From Kiritimatiellia bacterium (GTDB taxonomy: Bacteria; Verrucomicrobiota; Kiritimatiellia; SLAD01), in the NCBI GenBank assembly GCA_007126995.1, contig SLAD01000328.1, positions 1 through 6,633 on the forward strand: 6,633 bases of DNA, read 5' to 3'. Of the stretch, positions 1 through 5,720 are shown piece by piece. The notes under the pieces were generated by a model. The model had not been told where the DNA came from. It saw only the letters and a program-made list of their open reading frames with translations, and did not search any database. The stretch's first letter is position 1, and each line of letters begins with the position of its first letter. Both the position numbers and the translations under genes were made by a program.

Positions 1-262
1 GCGCCCAGAAATCCAACAGCACGACCTGTCCGCGATAGTCTTCGGTCGAGAGGCGTTGTCCGTCAGCGACCGAATCGCCCACAATGGGCGTTGCGCCTGG
101 CTCAACTCGCTGCGCGGGCGGAGGGGGCCGCGGCGTATCCTCTTGTTCGGGTGCCGGCATGCACGCCGTGAAGAGTATGCCCGCCACAAGAGTGGACAGG
201 AAATAGCCTGATCGATGAATGAGGTTGCTGGTGCGCGAGGAAAGAGTGCTGATTTTTTTCAT
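1..262 (-). CDS. TlpA/ResA-like thioredoxin-fold lipoprotein, N-terminal part (runs off left edge)
   Basis: Translation of the minus strand from an ATG at 262-260 gives 87 residues before the window ends. They comprise a positively charged start (MKK), a hydrophobic stretch at about residues 20-33, and a lipoprotein-like cleavage site ending in Cys34 (LFTAC; Phe at -3 is not the commonest residue). A Pro/Glu-rich linker follows at 36-58. Then comes the start of a thioredoxin-like domain: IVGDSVADGQRLS, then YRGQVVLLDFWA at the edge. That last string is where TlpA/ResA/AhpC-type proteins place the strand before the WCxxC redox site, which here lies outside the window. The likely role is a membrane-anchored periplasmic thiol-disulfide protein, but the catalytic cysteines cannot be seen. 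An in-frame TGA at 283-281 leaves this ATG as the only upstream start. No clear SD is seen. It is divergent from the zinc operon. Confidence 0.75.
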   Translation of the reverse strand, partial: MKKISTLSSRTSNLIHRSGYFLSTLVAGILFTACMPAPEQEDTPRPPPPAQRVEPGATPIVGDSVADGQRLSTEDYRGQVVLLDFWA

Positions 263-327
263 GCAGTCATAGTATCGATCTCAAACTCGAATACAAGACC
301 GTTTGCGCCACTGGGTACGCGTTGCAT
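259..327 (-). other. Doubtful 22-codon frame, or gene remnant, overlapping the lipoprotein start
   Basis: On the minus strand a short open frame ends in TGA (261-259), which overlaps the ATG of the lipoprotein gene (262-260) in the ATGA arrangement used for coupled translation. From the ATG at 327-325 it encodes 22 residues, including VPSGANGLVFEFEID. The same frame stays open upstream to a TGA at 354-352. Beyond that stop it is open again, without an ATG, to a TGA at 453-451. The residues on both sides of the internal TGA look protein-like (for example LLFQDRLTGELRLAVG). No SD precedes the ATG. It could be a leader peptide, a decayed gene or chance. I do not recognise it. Confidence 0.2.
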
Positions 328-411
328 TTCGCGACAATCGACTTGGATACCTCATCCTTTATTCCCGACCGCTAGTCGCAGCTCCCCTGTCAGGCGATCT
401 TGAAATAGCAG

Positions 412-438
412 TTGACGTCCGCATGGTAATGATATACT
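412..438 (+). promoter_or_regulatory. Extended -10 sigma70-type promoter for the zinc-uptake operon
   Basis: TTGACG (412-417) matches the -35 consensus at five of six positions. TATACT (433-438) matches the -10 consensus at five of six, and it is preceded by TG one base upstream (430-431), giving an extended -10. The 15-bp spacer is shorter than the usual 17, which the extended -10 could offset. Transcription would start near 445, giving a leader of roughly 70 bases before the ATG at 513. Confidence 0.5.
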
Positions 439-450
439 GATATCAATTAC
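426..450 (+). promoter_or_regulatory. Imperfect inverted repeat, candidate Zur-type operator
   Basis: The arms GTAATGATAT (426-435) and ATATCAATTAC (440-450) are inverted copies apart from one extra base in the right arm. The inner part, TGATAT / ATATCA with a 4-base spacer, is perfect. The site covers the -10 element and the predicted start of transcription, so a bound protein would block the promoter. The left arm resembles the enterobacterial Zur half-site (9 of 11 against GAAATGTTATA). The right arm fits only if one base is skipped. Assignment to Zur rests mainly on the zinc-transport genes downstream. No zur gene lies in the window. Confidence 0.45.
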
Positions 451-512
451 TCAGGGCGGGAATCTTTACCGTGGGCCTTGGTTGTTAACGGAATCGTAAA
501 GGAGAAGATGAT

Positions 513-1919
513 ATGAAGTATAAATGGTTTGCCTGTCTATTGTGTGGGACGTTGGCGGCGTCCGGTGTGTTGGCCGATGAAGTGGGGCCAGCCAGTGATC
601 CCCTCGACCCGGTACCTTATCGCTTGCGCAGTTTGCGCTTAAGTGATCGTGCCGCACCATTAACCACGGGCACGGAATTCAATCCTGCCATCTCGGTGAT
701 CTTTGATTTCACGTACGGCTATTTTACAGAGGATCTTGATGATCCGGCCGGTTTTGGGATGGGGCACGACCACGGTCATGGCCATGGTCACGACCACTCG
801 CACGGCATCGAAGAAGGGTTCGATCTGCGCGAGGTGGAATTGACCGTGACGGGCTCCGTTGATCCCTACTTCGATGCCATGGCGATGATCACCTTCTCGG
901 ATGATCATGTCGAAGTCGAGGAAGCCTATATCACCACACGCATGTTACCGGGTGGATTGCAAATCAAGGCCGGTAAGTTTCTCAGTGATGTCGGATACAT
1001 TAATAAGCAGCATCCGCACGACTACCTCTTTGTCGATCAGCCCTGGATGCGGGAATTCATGTTCGGCGACGAGGGATTGAACGAGAAGGGTGTTCAACTT
1101 TCCTGGCTGCCGCCGCTGGAAACCTATACCCGCTTCGGGATCGAAATTCTGCAGGGCGAAAGCGAAGGCATCGCCAACTACATTGGCGACGGAAATCACG
1201 AAATCGTCACGATGCTCCCGGATGCGGGCGTGCCCGATCGCAATCGCTGGCGGGCAGGAAAGGGGATGCGCGAAAAGGATGGTCCGCGCCTCTTCACCGG
1301 CTTCGCGAAAGTCGCCCCGAATGTGGCGGAAAATCATGCCCTGCAATTGGGCGCCTTCGGTGGTTACAGCCGCGTCATGCAGTTGGAGGACACGCATTCC
1401 AGTGGTCGCTTGGAGACCTGGGATGGCGATGGTTGGTTTGCCGGCGCGGACGTGGTGTACAAATACGATGGCCAAGGCATTCACGGTCACCGTAATTTCG
1501 TCCTGCAAGGCGAATATATGTTCCGCCAATTGGATCTAGCCTATCGAAGCCAACAGTTCGAAAGCTTCTCATCGCTGGTTACGACCGACGCGAACGATCA
1601 GCGTTGGAAGCAGGACGGCCTCTATGTGCAGGGTGTGTACGGCTTTGCGCCGCGCTGGAATGCCGGTCTGCGGCTCGATGTGCTGGGCATCACGAACGAC
1701 GGCTTCGAAGGGCGTGGCACGCCGACCGACTTCGGAACATCGTATCGCTACACCGGCCAAATCACTTATGCGCCGACCGAATTCTCGCGTCTAAGGCTGC
1801 AGGCCAGCTACATGGATATGGCGCATGGTGACGATGACGATGATCACCATGATGACGGCTGGATGTTTGTACTGCAGTACACGATGAGTTTGGGCGTGCA
1901 CGGCGCGCATGACTTCTAA
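513..1919 (+). CDS. Outer-membrane porin-like beta-barrel, His/Asp-rich, probable zinc uptake component
   Basis: The 468-residue product starts with a signal peptide, with likely cleavage after Ala21 (GVLA/DE). The rest alternates beta-strand-like segments with loops and ends in Phe468, the usual last residue for assembly of outer-membrane barrels. Residues 85-97 carry seven His alternating with Gly/Asp/Ser. A second ligand-rich stretch, five Asp then HHDD, lies at 440-448 before the last strand. The segment at about 154-197, with GKFLSDVGYINKQHPHDY and then FGDEGLNEKGVQLSWL, looks like a family signature. From memory, proteins with this kind of segment are often annotated as zinc-regulated outer-membrane receptors. 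No TonB plug domain is evident and the length is that of a porin. AAGGAG at 499-504, 8 bases before the ATG, is a good SD. It lies first in the unit with the Znu-type genes and directly under the candidate zinc operator. The outer-membrane location is well supported. The zinc substrate is inferred from context and ligand-rich loops. Confidence 0.8.
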   Translation: MKYKWFACLLCGTLAASGVLADEVGPASDPLDPVPYRLRSLRLSDRAAPLTTGTEFNPAISVIFDFTYGYFTEDLDDPAGFGMGHDHGHGHGHDHSHGIEEGFDLREVELTVTGSVDPYFDAMAMITFSDDHVEVEEAYITTRMLPGGLQIKAGKFLSDVGYINKQHPHDYLFVDQPWMREFMFGDEGLNEKGVQLSWLPPLETYTRFGIEILQGESEGIANYIGDGNHEIVTMLPDAGVPDRNRWRAGKGMREKDGPRLFTGFAKVAPNVAENHALQLGAFGGYSRVMQLEDTHSSGRLETWDGDGWFAGADVVYKYDGQGIHGHRNFVLQGEYMFRQLDLAYRSQQFESFSSLVTTDANDQRWKQDGLYVQGVYGFAPRWNAGLRLDVLGITNDGFEGRGTPTDFGTSYRYTGQITYAPTEFSRLRLQASYMDMAHGDDDDDHHDDGWMFVLQYTMSLGVHGAHDF

Positions 1920-1961
1920 TTTCCCACATTGCTGAACTCCTGCGTTCTGCACAAAAGGTCG

Positions 1962-2003
1962 CCGCAGTCCGGTAGTATGCCGGACTGCGGTGTGCCATTT
2001 TTC
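1962..2003 (+). terminator. Strong hairpin with weak T-tract between barrel gene and zinc-binding protein gene
   Basis: CCGCAGTCCGG (1962-1972) and CCGGACTGCGG (1980-1990) form a perfect 11-bp stem with a 7-base loop. It can be lengthened by a G-T and a C-G pair. Five T follow at 1998-2002, but only after seven other bases, so it is not a textbook intrinsic terminator. It starts about 40 bases after the barrel gene stop. It may act as a partial terminator, or as a 3'-end stabiliser that keeps the barrel message more abundant than the transporter message. Confidence 0.55.
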
Positions 2004-2048
2004 TAAGTAGCGAATTGCAAGCAGTGGACGCAGAGTAGAAGGTAAGGA

Positions 2049-2948
2049 ATGGACAGAATGAAGATGCAGGTATGGAAATTACTATTTGCGTGGTTGGTGC
2101 TGGTCAATCTGGCCGTAGCCGAGTTGAATGTGGTCGCTACCGTGCCGAACATGGGTATGCTGGCGCGCGAAATCGGCGGCGAGGCCGTGCAGGTACGCGT
2201 GATGGCGCCACCGGACCGCGACGCCCATTATCTGGAGGCGCGCCCTTCCATGATGGCCGCCCTGCGGCGGGCCGAGATTGTTGTCAGCGTTGGCGGGGAA
2301 CTGGAAATTGGATGGTTGCCGGCCGCCATCCGCGGCGCCAATAATCGCTTGGTCCAGCCGGGCCAGCCGGGCTACTTCGAGGCCGCCGCCCAGGTCCATC
2401 TCATCGGTGCCGGCCGTCCTGCCGACCGGGCGCTGGGCGATGTGCATCCGCACGGTAATCCACACATCTATTTGGACCCTGAACGCTTAGCCGTGGCCGG
2501 CTTTGCCTTGGCGGAACGATTCGGTGAGTTGCGTCCGGACGAGGCGGAGCAATTCATCGCCAACGCGCAGCGTTTTGCGGAGCGTGTGGAAGCGGAAATG
2601 GCTGAACTGCGGGTGCAGGCGGAGGGCGCCAAAGGGGTCTTGCTTTATCACGAGGATGCGGACTACCTTCTCAAAGCTTTAGATGTGCCCATTTGGGGCT
2701 ACATCGAGCCCTTGCCGGGGATTCCCCCGTCGGCGTCTCACTTGCGCTCGTTGGTGCGATCGCTGGAAGGCGAACAGGGCGTGATTTGGACCATGAACTT
2801 TCAGCCCAGTAACGCCGGTGAATTTATCGGGCGCGAACTGGGTTGGCGCGCGGTGCAGTTGCCCAGTCAGGTAAGCGCAACCGGCACCGTGGATGATTAT
2901 TTTGCGATGATTCAGGCATGGGTCGACACGCTTGAGCAGGACGACTGA
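2049..2948 (+). CDS. znuA: Zinc ABC transporter substrate-binding protein, ZnuA/TroA family
   Basis: The 299-residue product has a signal peptide (WKLLFAWLVLVNLAVA, probable cleavage after Ala24), so it is periplasmic. It follows the TroA/ZnuA cluster A-I pattern. The candidate metal ligands are His60 in DAHYLEARPSM, His139 in NPHIYLDPE, and His201 in LLYHEDADYLL, where the family has a His before an AFGY-like segment. The fourth ligand, usually Asp/Glu near the C-terminus, cannot be placed with certainty. IEPLPGIPPSASHL (219-232) is another family feature. The long His-rich loop of many ZnuA proteins is reduced here to DVHPHGNPH (131-139). Two starts are possible. The ATG at 2049 has AAGG at 2039-2042. 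The ATG at 2058 has AAGGA at 2044-2048 and gives a tidier MKMQ signal peptide. The longer form is listed. Manganese or another metal is possible, but the three His ligands and the context favour zinc. Confidence 0.88.
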   Translation: MDRMKMQVWKLLFAWLVLVNLAVAELNVVATVPNMGMLAREIGGEAVQVRVMAPPDRDAHYLEARPSMMAALRRAEIVVSVGGELEIGWLPAAIRGANNRLVQPGQPGYFEAAAQVHLIGAGRPADRALGDVHPHGNPHIYLDPERLAVAGFALAERFGELRPDEAEQFIANAQRFAERVEAEMAELRVQAEGAKGVLLYHEDADYLLKALDVPIWGYIEPLPGIPPSASHLRSLVRSLEGEQGVIWTMNFQPSNAGEFIGRELGWRAVQLPSQVSATGTVDDYFAMIQAWVDTLEQDD

Positions 2949-2975
2949 TGCACGATCACGAGAGGGAAGGATGGA

Positions 2976-3545
2976 GTGGAAAAGAAGGTATTGCTAGCGT
3001 TGTCCGATGTTGTGGCCGGTTATGCCGCGCCGGTTGTCGGCCCGCTTGGTTTCGAACTGCAAGCCGGACAAGTGATCGGCCTGGGCGGATCGAACGGTTC
3101 CGGAAAATCCACCCTGCTCCGCGCCATCACCGGTCTCTCAAAAGTCTTTTCGGGCACCATCCAGCGTGCCGAGGGGCTGACGATTGTGCACCAATGGCAG
3201 CGGCCCGAGCTGCCGCCTGAACTGGCTCTGCTCGGTAGCGAACTCTATGCCCTGTTGGGCGCCGATCCAGCCGGCGCGCCCGATGTCCTATGCCCCTTGA
3301 TGAAACAACCCTTGTCGACCATGAGCGGCGGCCAATTTCAGTTGCTGCAGACCATGGCTGCGCTCTGTAGTCCGGCACAGGTGGTCTTGATGGATGAACC
3401 CACTAACAATCTGGACGGCGATGCGATGGACGCGCTCTCTGAGCAGTTGAAACACATCGGGCCGGACCGGGCCGTTATCCTCGTCAGTCACGAGCACGAT
3501 TTTCTTCAAAGCCATTGCGCCACCATCATCGAGGTGAACCGATGA
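2976..3545 (+). CDS. znuC: Metal ABC transporter ATPase, ZnuC-type, compact
   Basis: This is a 189-residue cytoplasmic ATPase of an ABC importer. Visible motifs in order are Walker A GSNGSGKST (38-46), a Q-loop at Gln73 (IVHQW), signature LSTMSGGQ (113-120), Walker B VVLMDE (136-141), D-loop NNLD (144-147) and switch His172 (VSHEHD). All are intact, so it should hydrolyse ATP. It is about 60 residues shorter than typical ZnuC (around 250). The spacing between Q-loop and signature is tight, and it ends shortly after the H-loop with no C-terminal extension. The start is a GTG at 2976 with GGAAGG at 2965-2970. An ATG at 2971 is in another frame and stops within nine codons. The gene follows znuA by 27 bases and overlaps the permease gene by four. 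The role as zinc importer ATPase is inferred from its neighbours. Confidence 0.87.
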   Translation: MEKKVLLALSDVVAGYAAPVVGPLGFELQAGQVIGLGGSNGSGKSTLLRAITGLSKVFSGTIQRAEGLTIVHQWQRPELPPELALLGSELYALLGADPAGAPDVLCPLMKQPLSTMSGGQFQLLQTMAALCSPAQVVLMDEPTNNLDGDAMDALSEQLKHIGPDRAVILVSHEHDFLQSHCATIIEVNR

Positions 3546-4372
3546 GCGAGTGGCTGCTGTTCGATCCCATGTTCCGCGTGCCGTTTCTGACCGGCTTGGC
3601 CCTCGCGCTCGCGCTCAGCTTGGTCGGTGCCTGGCTACGCATGCGCAACGAGTGGCTGGCGGCCTTGGGGCTATCACAAATCGCCGCCGCCGGCGCGATG
3701 GCGGCGGTCTGGCTACACGGCCCCGCCTTGCTCGGCGCCTTTATCGCCGCCGCGATCGCGATGTTGGCACGCACCACTCTGCCGCGGATCGGGAATAATC
3801 ATTACGCCCTGATGATTCTGATTGGTTGGTCCGCCACGCTCATGATCGGATCGATGATGGATCACGGCAATGTCGCCGGGGAAACCTTTTTGCGCGGACA
3901 ATTGTACTTCGCCTCGACGCAACATTTGGTGACGGCGTTGATCTTGTTAACCGTCGTTGCCGTGACCTATCGCTGGCTCTCGCCGCGCTTGTTGACCGCC
4001 CGTTTCTTCCCCGATTATCACCAAGCCAATCGCATTCCTGTTTGGCCGTACCGGACCTGTTTCGCGCTGATCGTCATCACGGCGGTGGTGATCGGCACCA
4101 CCACGATGGGCGCCTTTCCCGCCTTCGCGATGCTGTTTGTGCCTTCCTGGGTCGGATTTGTGATCGTCGATGGCTGGCAACGGTCGGTTATCGCCAGCAT
4201 GCTCGTCGGGACCGCCGCCTATCTAATTGCATTCGTCGTGGCAATGCTGCTGGATCAACCGTTTGGTCCCATGCTGACGATTGTACTCGTACTCGCCGGC
4301 ACGCTACGATTCTTTACCGCACGCCGCCGCCGTATCAAAACGATCGCGGTTGACGATTTGCATCCATATTGA
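3542..4372 (+). CDS. znuB: Metal ABC transporter permease, ZnuB family
   Basis: The 276-residue inner-membrane protein has about eight or nine hydrophobic segments: near 11-31, 38-57, 61-77, 87-106, 127-143, 171-188, 191-210, 214-237 and 241-259. This matches the ABC-3 metal permease family (ZnuB/TroC) in length and topology. TTTMGAFPAFAMLFVPSW (186-203) matches the family segment that usually reads VGxLLVxALLxxPAA. The cytoplasmic loop FFPDYHQANRI (155-165) sits where the ATPase-coupling loop is expected. The sequence is rather divergent from the Escherichia-type protein. The preferred start is the ATG at 3542, because it forms an ATGA overlap with the znuC stop and has GAGGTG at 3531-3536. 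An in-frame ATG at 3515 would add nine residues inside znuC and lacks this support. Together with znuA and znuC it completes a binding-protein-dependent importer. Confidence 0.85.
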   Translation: MSEWLLFDPMFRVPFLTGLALALALSLVGAWLRMRNEWLAALGLSQIAAAGAMAAVWLHGPALLGAFIAAAIAMLARTTLPRIGNNHYALMILIGWSATLMIGSMMDHGNVAGETFLRGQLYFASTQHLVTALILLTVVAVTYRWLSPRLLTARFFPDYHQANRIPVWPYRTCFALIVITAVVIGTTTMGAFPAFAMLFVPSWVGFVIVDGWQRSVIASMLVGTAAYLIAFVVAMLLDQPFGPMLTIVLVLAGTLRFFTARRRRIKTIAVDDLHPY

Positions 4373-4442
4373 ATCCGCGGGTCTAAAAGTTCTCTCGCTA
4401 AATGCGTTATCATTGGAATGGTTGCGCTTTAATTGAATCACT

Positions 4443-4543
4443 TGGAGGGGCGAGCTCTGCGAGCCCGCAGAAGCCGGGGCTTGCTGCTTTTATTCGTGAA
4501 TGATTCGTTCCATTTGCCCGGCGTCGCAGCGCTCCGCCCTCCA
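4443..4543. repeat. Imperfect inverted repeat, possibly REP/MITE-like
   Basis: The 20 bases at 4443-4462 match the reverse complement of 4524-4543 at 17 positions. A second pair, GCCGG (4473-4477) and CCGGC (4518-4522), lies inside. The left arm also folds on itself: GCGAGCTC (4450-4457) and GAGCCCGC (4461-4468) form an 8-bp stem with one mismatch. This is the look of paired REP elements or a small MITE, but other genome copies cannot be checked here. The whole permease-to-CPXCG gap (4373-4650) holds no convincing reading frame. Confidence 0.4.
4467..4494 (+). terminator. Terminator-like hairpin after the zinc operon
   Basis: GCAGAAGC (4467-4474) pairs with GCTT plus CTGC (4479-4482 and 4484-4487), with one bulged G and a CGGG loop. 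TTTTATT follows directly. It lies about 95 bases after the permease stop and is a plausible intrinsic terminator for the zinc unit, inside the larger inverted repeat. Confidence 0.5.
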
Positions 4544-4650
4544 GCTTGGCGCTAGCCGGATAATGACAAACACTTGCGAGAACGGAATGGCCCTGTATTG
4601 AATCTGGATTTCCGCTTCACTTCGTCCCGAAGACCGCGTATGCTTCCGTT

Positions 4651-4836
4651 ATGGACGAGTTTATCACAGTGCAATGTCCGTTTTGTGCGCAAGACTTCTC
4701 CGTAGAGTTGGATGTCACGGGTGGTCGCGATCAGGTATTCATCGTCGATTGTGAAGTGTGTTGCCGCCCGGTGGAATGTCACCTGCAGTTTGACGAAGCC
4801 GGCGCTTGCATGCATGAAATTAGCACCGACGCTTGA
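4651..4836 (+). CDS. CPXCG-type cysteine-rich small protein, predicted zinc ribbon
   Basis: This is a 61-residue protein with CPFC at residues 9-12 and DCEVCCRP at 33-40, so four Cys (9, 12, 34, 37) are placed for a zinc ribbon. This matches the small CPXCG-motif Cys-rich family common in gammaproteobacteria, whose function is not known to me. The first motif reads CPFCA rather than the usual CPxCG. Further Cys are at 38, 43 and 53. The length is normal for the family. There is no signal peptide, so it is probably cytosolic. No good SD precedes the ATG, but no better start is visible. It ends 23 bases before panC and may be transcribed with it. Zinc here is expected to be structural, so it need not belong to the uptake operon. 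Confidence 0.82.
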   Translation: MDEFITVQCPFCAQDFSVELDVTGGRDQVFIVDCEVCCRPVECHLQFDEAGACMHEISTDA

Positions 4837-4859
4837 ACCGGGGTGGTAGGACAGTGGGT

Positions 4860-5720
4860 ATGGAAGAGTTGCTGACGTTAGCTGCGGCGCGTGACTATGC
4901 GCGACGGGAAGCCCAGGCGGGCTCGCGTGTGGTTTTGGTGCCCACCATGGGCGGCCTGCACGAGGGACATCGATCGCTGATCCGTTTGGCCCACGAAAAC
5001 GGGGACCGCGTGGTGGTCAGCATCTTCGTGAATCCTACCCAGTTCGGCCCGCACGAAGATTACACCCGCTATCCGCGCACACCGGAACAGGATCTCGAGA
5101 CCTGCCGCGAAGAAAAGGTGCACGCGGTGTTTATGCCCTCGGCGGAGGACATGTATGCGCCCTCCCATTCAATCTATGTCGTCGACGACGAAATCGGCCA
5201 CATCCTGGAAGGCGAATCGCGCCGAGGCCATTTCCGGGGTGTCCTGACCGTGGTGGCCAAACTCTTTCTGGCGGTCCAGCCGCAAGCCGCCGTCTTCGGT
5301 CGCAAGGATGCGCAACAGTTATGGCTGATCCGGCGCATGGTGCGCGATCTGAATTTCCCGGTCGAACTCATTGAGGCCGATACCGTACGCGAGTCGGACG
5401 GCTTAGCCTTAAGTTCACGCAATGTGTATTTAACCGAAGATCATCGCCAGCAGGCGGTTTGTCTGTCGCAGGCCCTGCGTGTGGCCGCGGAGCGATTCCA
5501 AGCCGGCGAGCGCAACGCGTACCTGTTGCGCAAAGACATGATGGATGTGATCGATGCGCATCCCGATGCGGAAATGGACTACATCGAGATTGTCGATGCA
5601 GAGTCCTTTGCGCCGGTAACCTCGCTGCTGAAACCCGCCTTGGCCTTACTTGCTGTGCGCGTGGGCAACACCCGCTTGATCGACAACGCGCCGTTGGCCG
5701 AAGGCGTTGACCCTATATGA
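4860..5720 (+). CDS. panC: Pantothenate synthetase (pantoate--beta-alanine ligase)
   Basis: The 286-residue cytosolic enzyme joins pantoate and beta-alanine with ATP to make pantothenate (vitamin B5, precursor of coenzyme A). Diagnostic motifs are PTMGGLHEGH (28-37, the HIGH-like ATP site with His34 and His37), SIFVNPTQFGPHED (54-67), YPR (71-73), HFRGVLTVVAKLF (124-136), FGRKDAQQL (146-154) and RESDGLALSSRNVYL (177-191). The length is normal for the family. FGRKDAQQ differs from the commonest form FGEKDYQQ, but the Lys-Asp and Gln-Gln are kept. The start chosen is the ATG at 4860 with TAGGA at 4847-4851. In-frame GTG (4854) and TTG (4833) starts lack a well-spaced SD, and the TTG overlaps the upstream gene. 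The downstream MBL gene overlaps by four bases. panB, often next to panC, is not seen here. Confidence 0.96.
   Translation: MEELLTLAAARDYARREAQAGSRVVLVPTMGGLHEGHRSLIRLAHENGDRVVVSIFVNPTQFGPHEDYTRYPRTPEQDLETCREEKVHAVFMPSAEDMYAPSHSIYVVDDEIGHILEGESRRGHFRGVLTVVAKLFLAVQPQAAVFGRKDAQQLWLIRRMVRDLNFPVELIEADTVRESDGLALSSRNVYLTEDHRQQAVCLSQALRVAAERFQAGERNAYLLRKDMMDVIDAHPDAEMDYIEIVDAESFAPVTSLLKPALALLAVRVGNTRLIDNAPLAEGVDPI

Noticed and set aside
215..403. 62-codon plus frame in the divergent intergenic region
   Set aside because: No SD, no recognisable motif, and it overlaps the lipoprotein gene on the opposite strand.
945..1529. 194-codon open frame on the minus strand
   Set aside because: Antisense shadow of the outer-membrane barrel gene, which has a signal peptide, SD and C-terminal Phe. 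The minus frame shows no domain.
2013..2040. Possible promoter directly upstream of znuA (TTGCAA / TAGAAG)
   Set aside because: The -10 would lie only about nine bases from the start codon and matches consensus poorly. Read-through from the upstream promoter is simpler.
2948..3220. 90-codon plus frame starting in a TGATG overlap with the znuA stop
   Set aside because: It runs out of frame through the Walker A region of znuC. The ATPase motifs are all in the frame starting with GTG at 2976, which has its own SD.
3826..4353. 175-codon plus frame inside the permease gene
   Set aside because: Out-of-frame reading of a GC-rich membrane-protein gene. Rich in Arg/His with no domain.
4570..4600. 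Possible promoter TTGCGA / TATTGA upstream of the CPXCG gene
   Set aside because: Only four and three matches to consensus, too weak to list although the spacing is acceptable.
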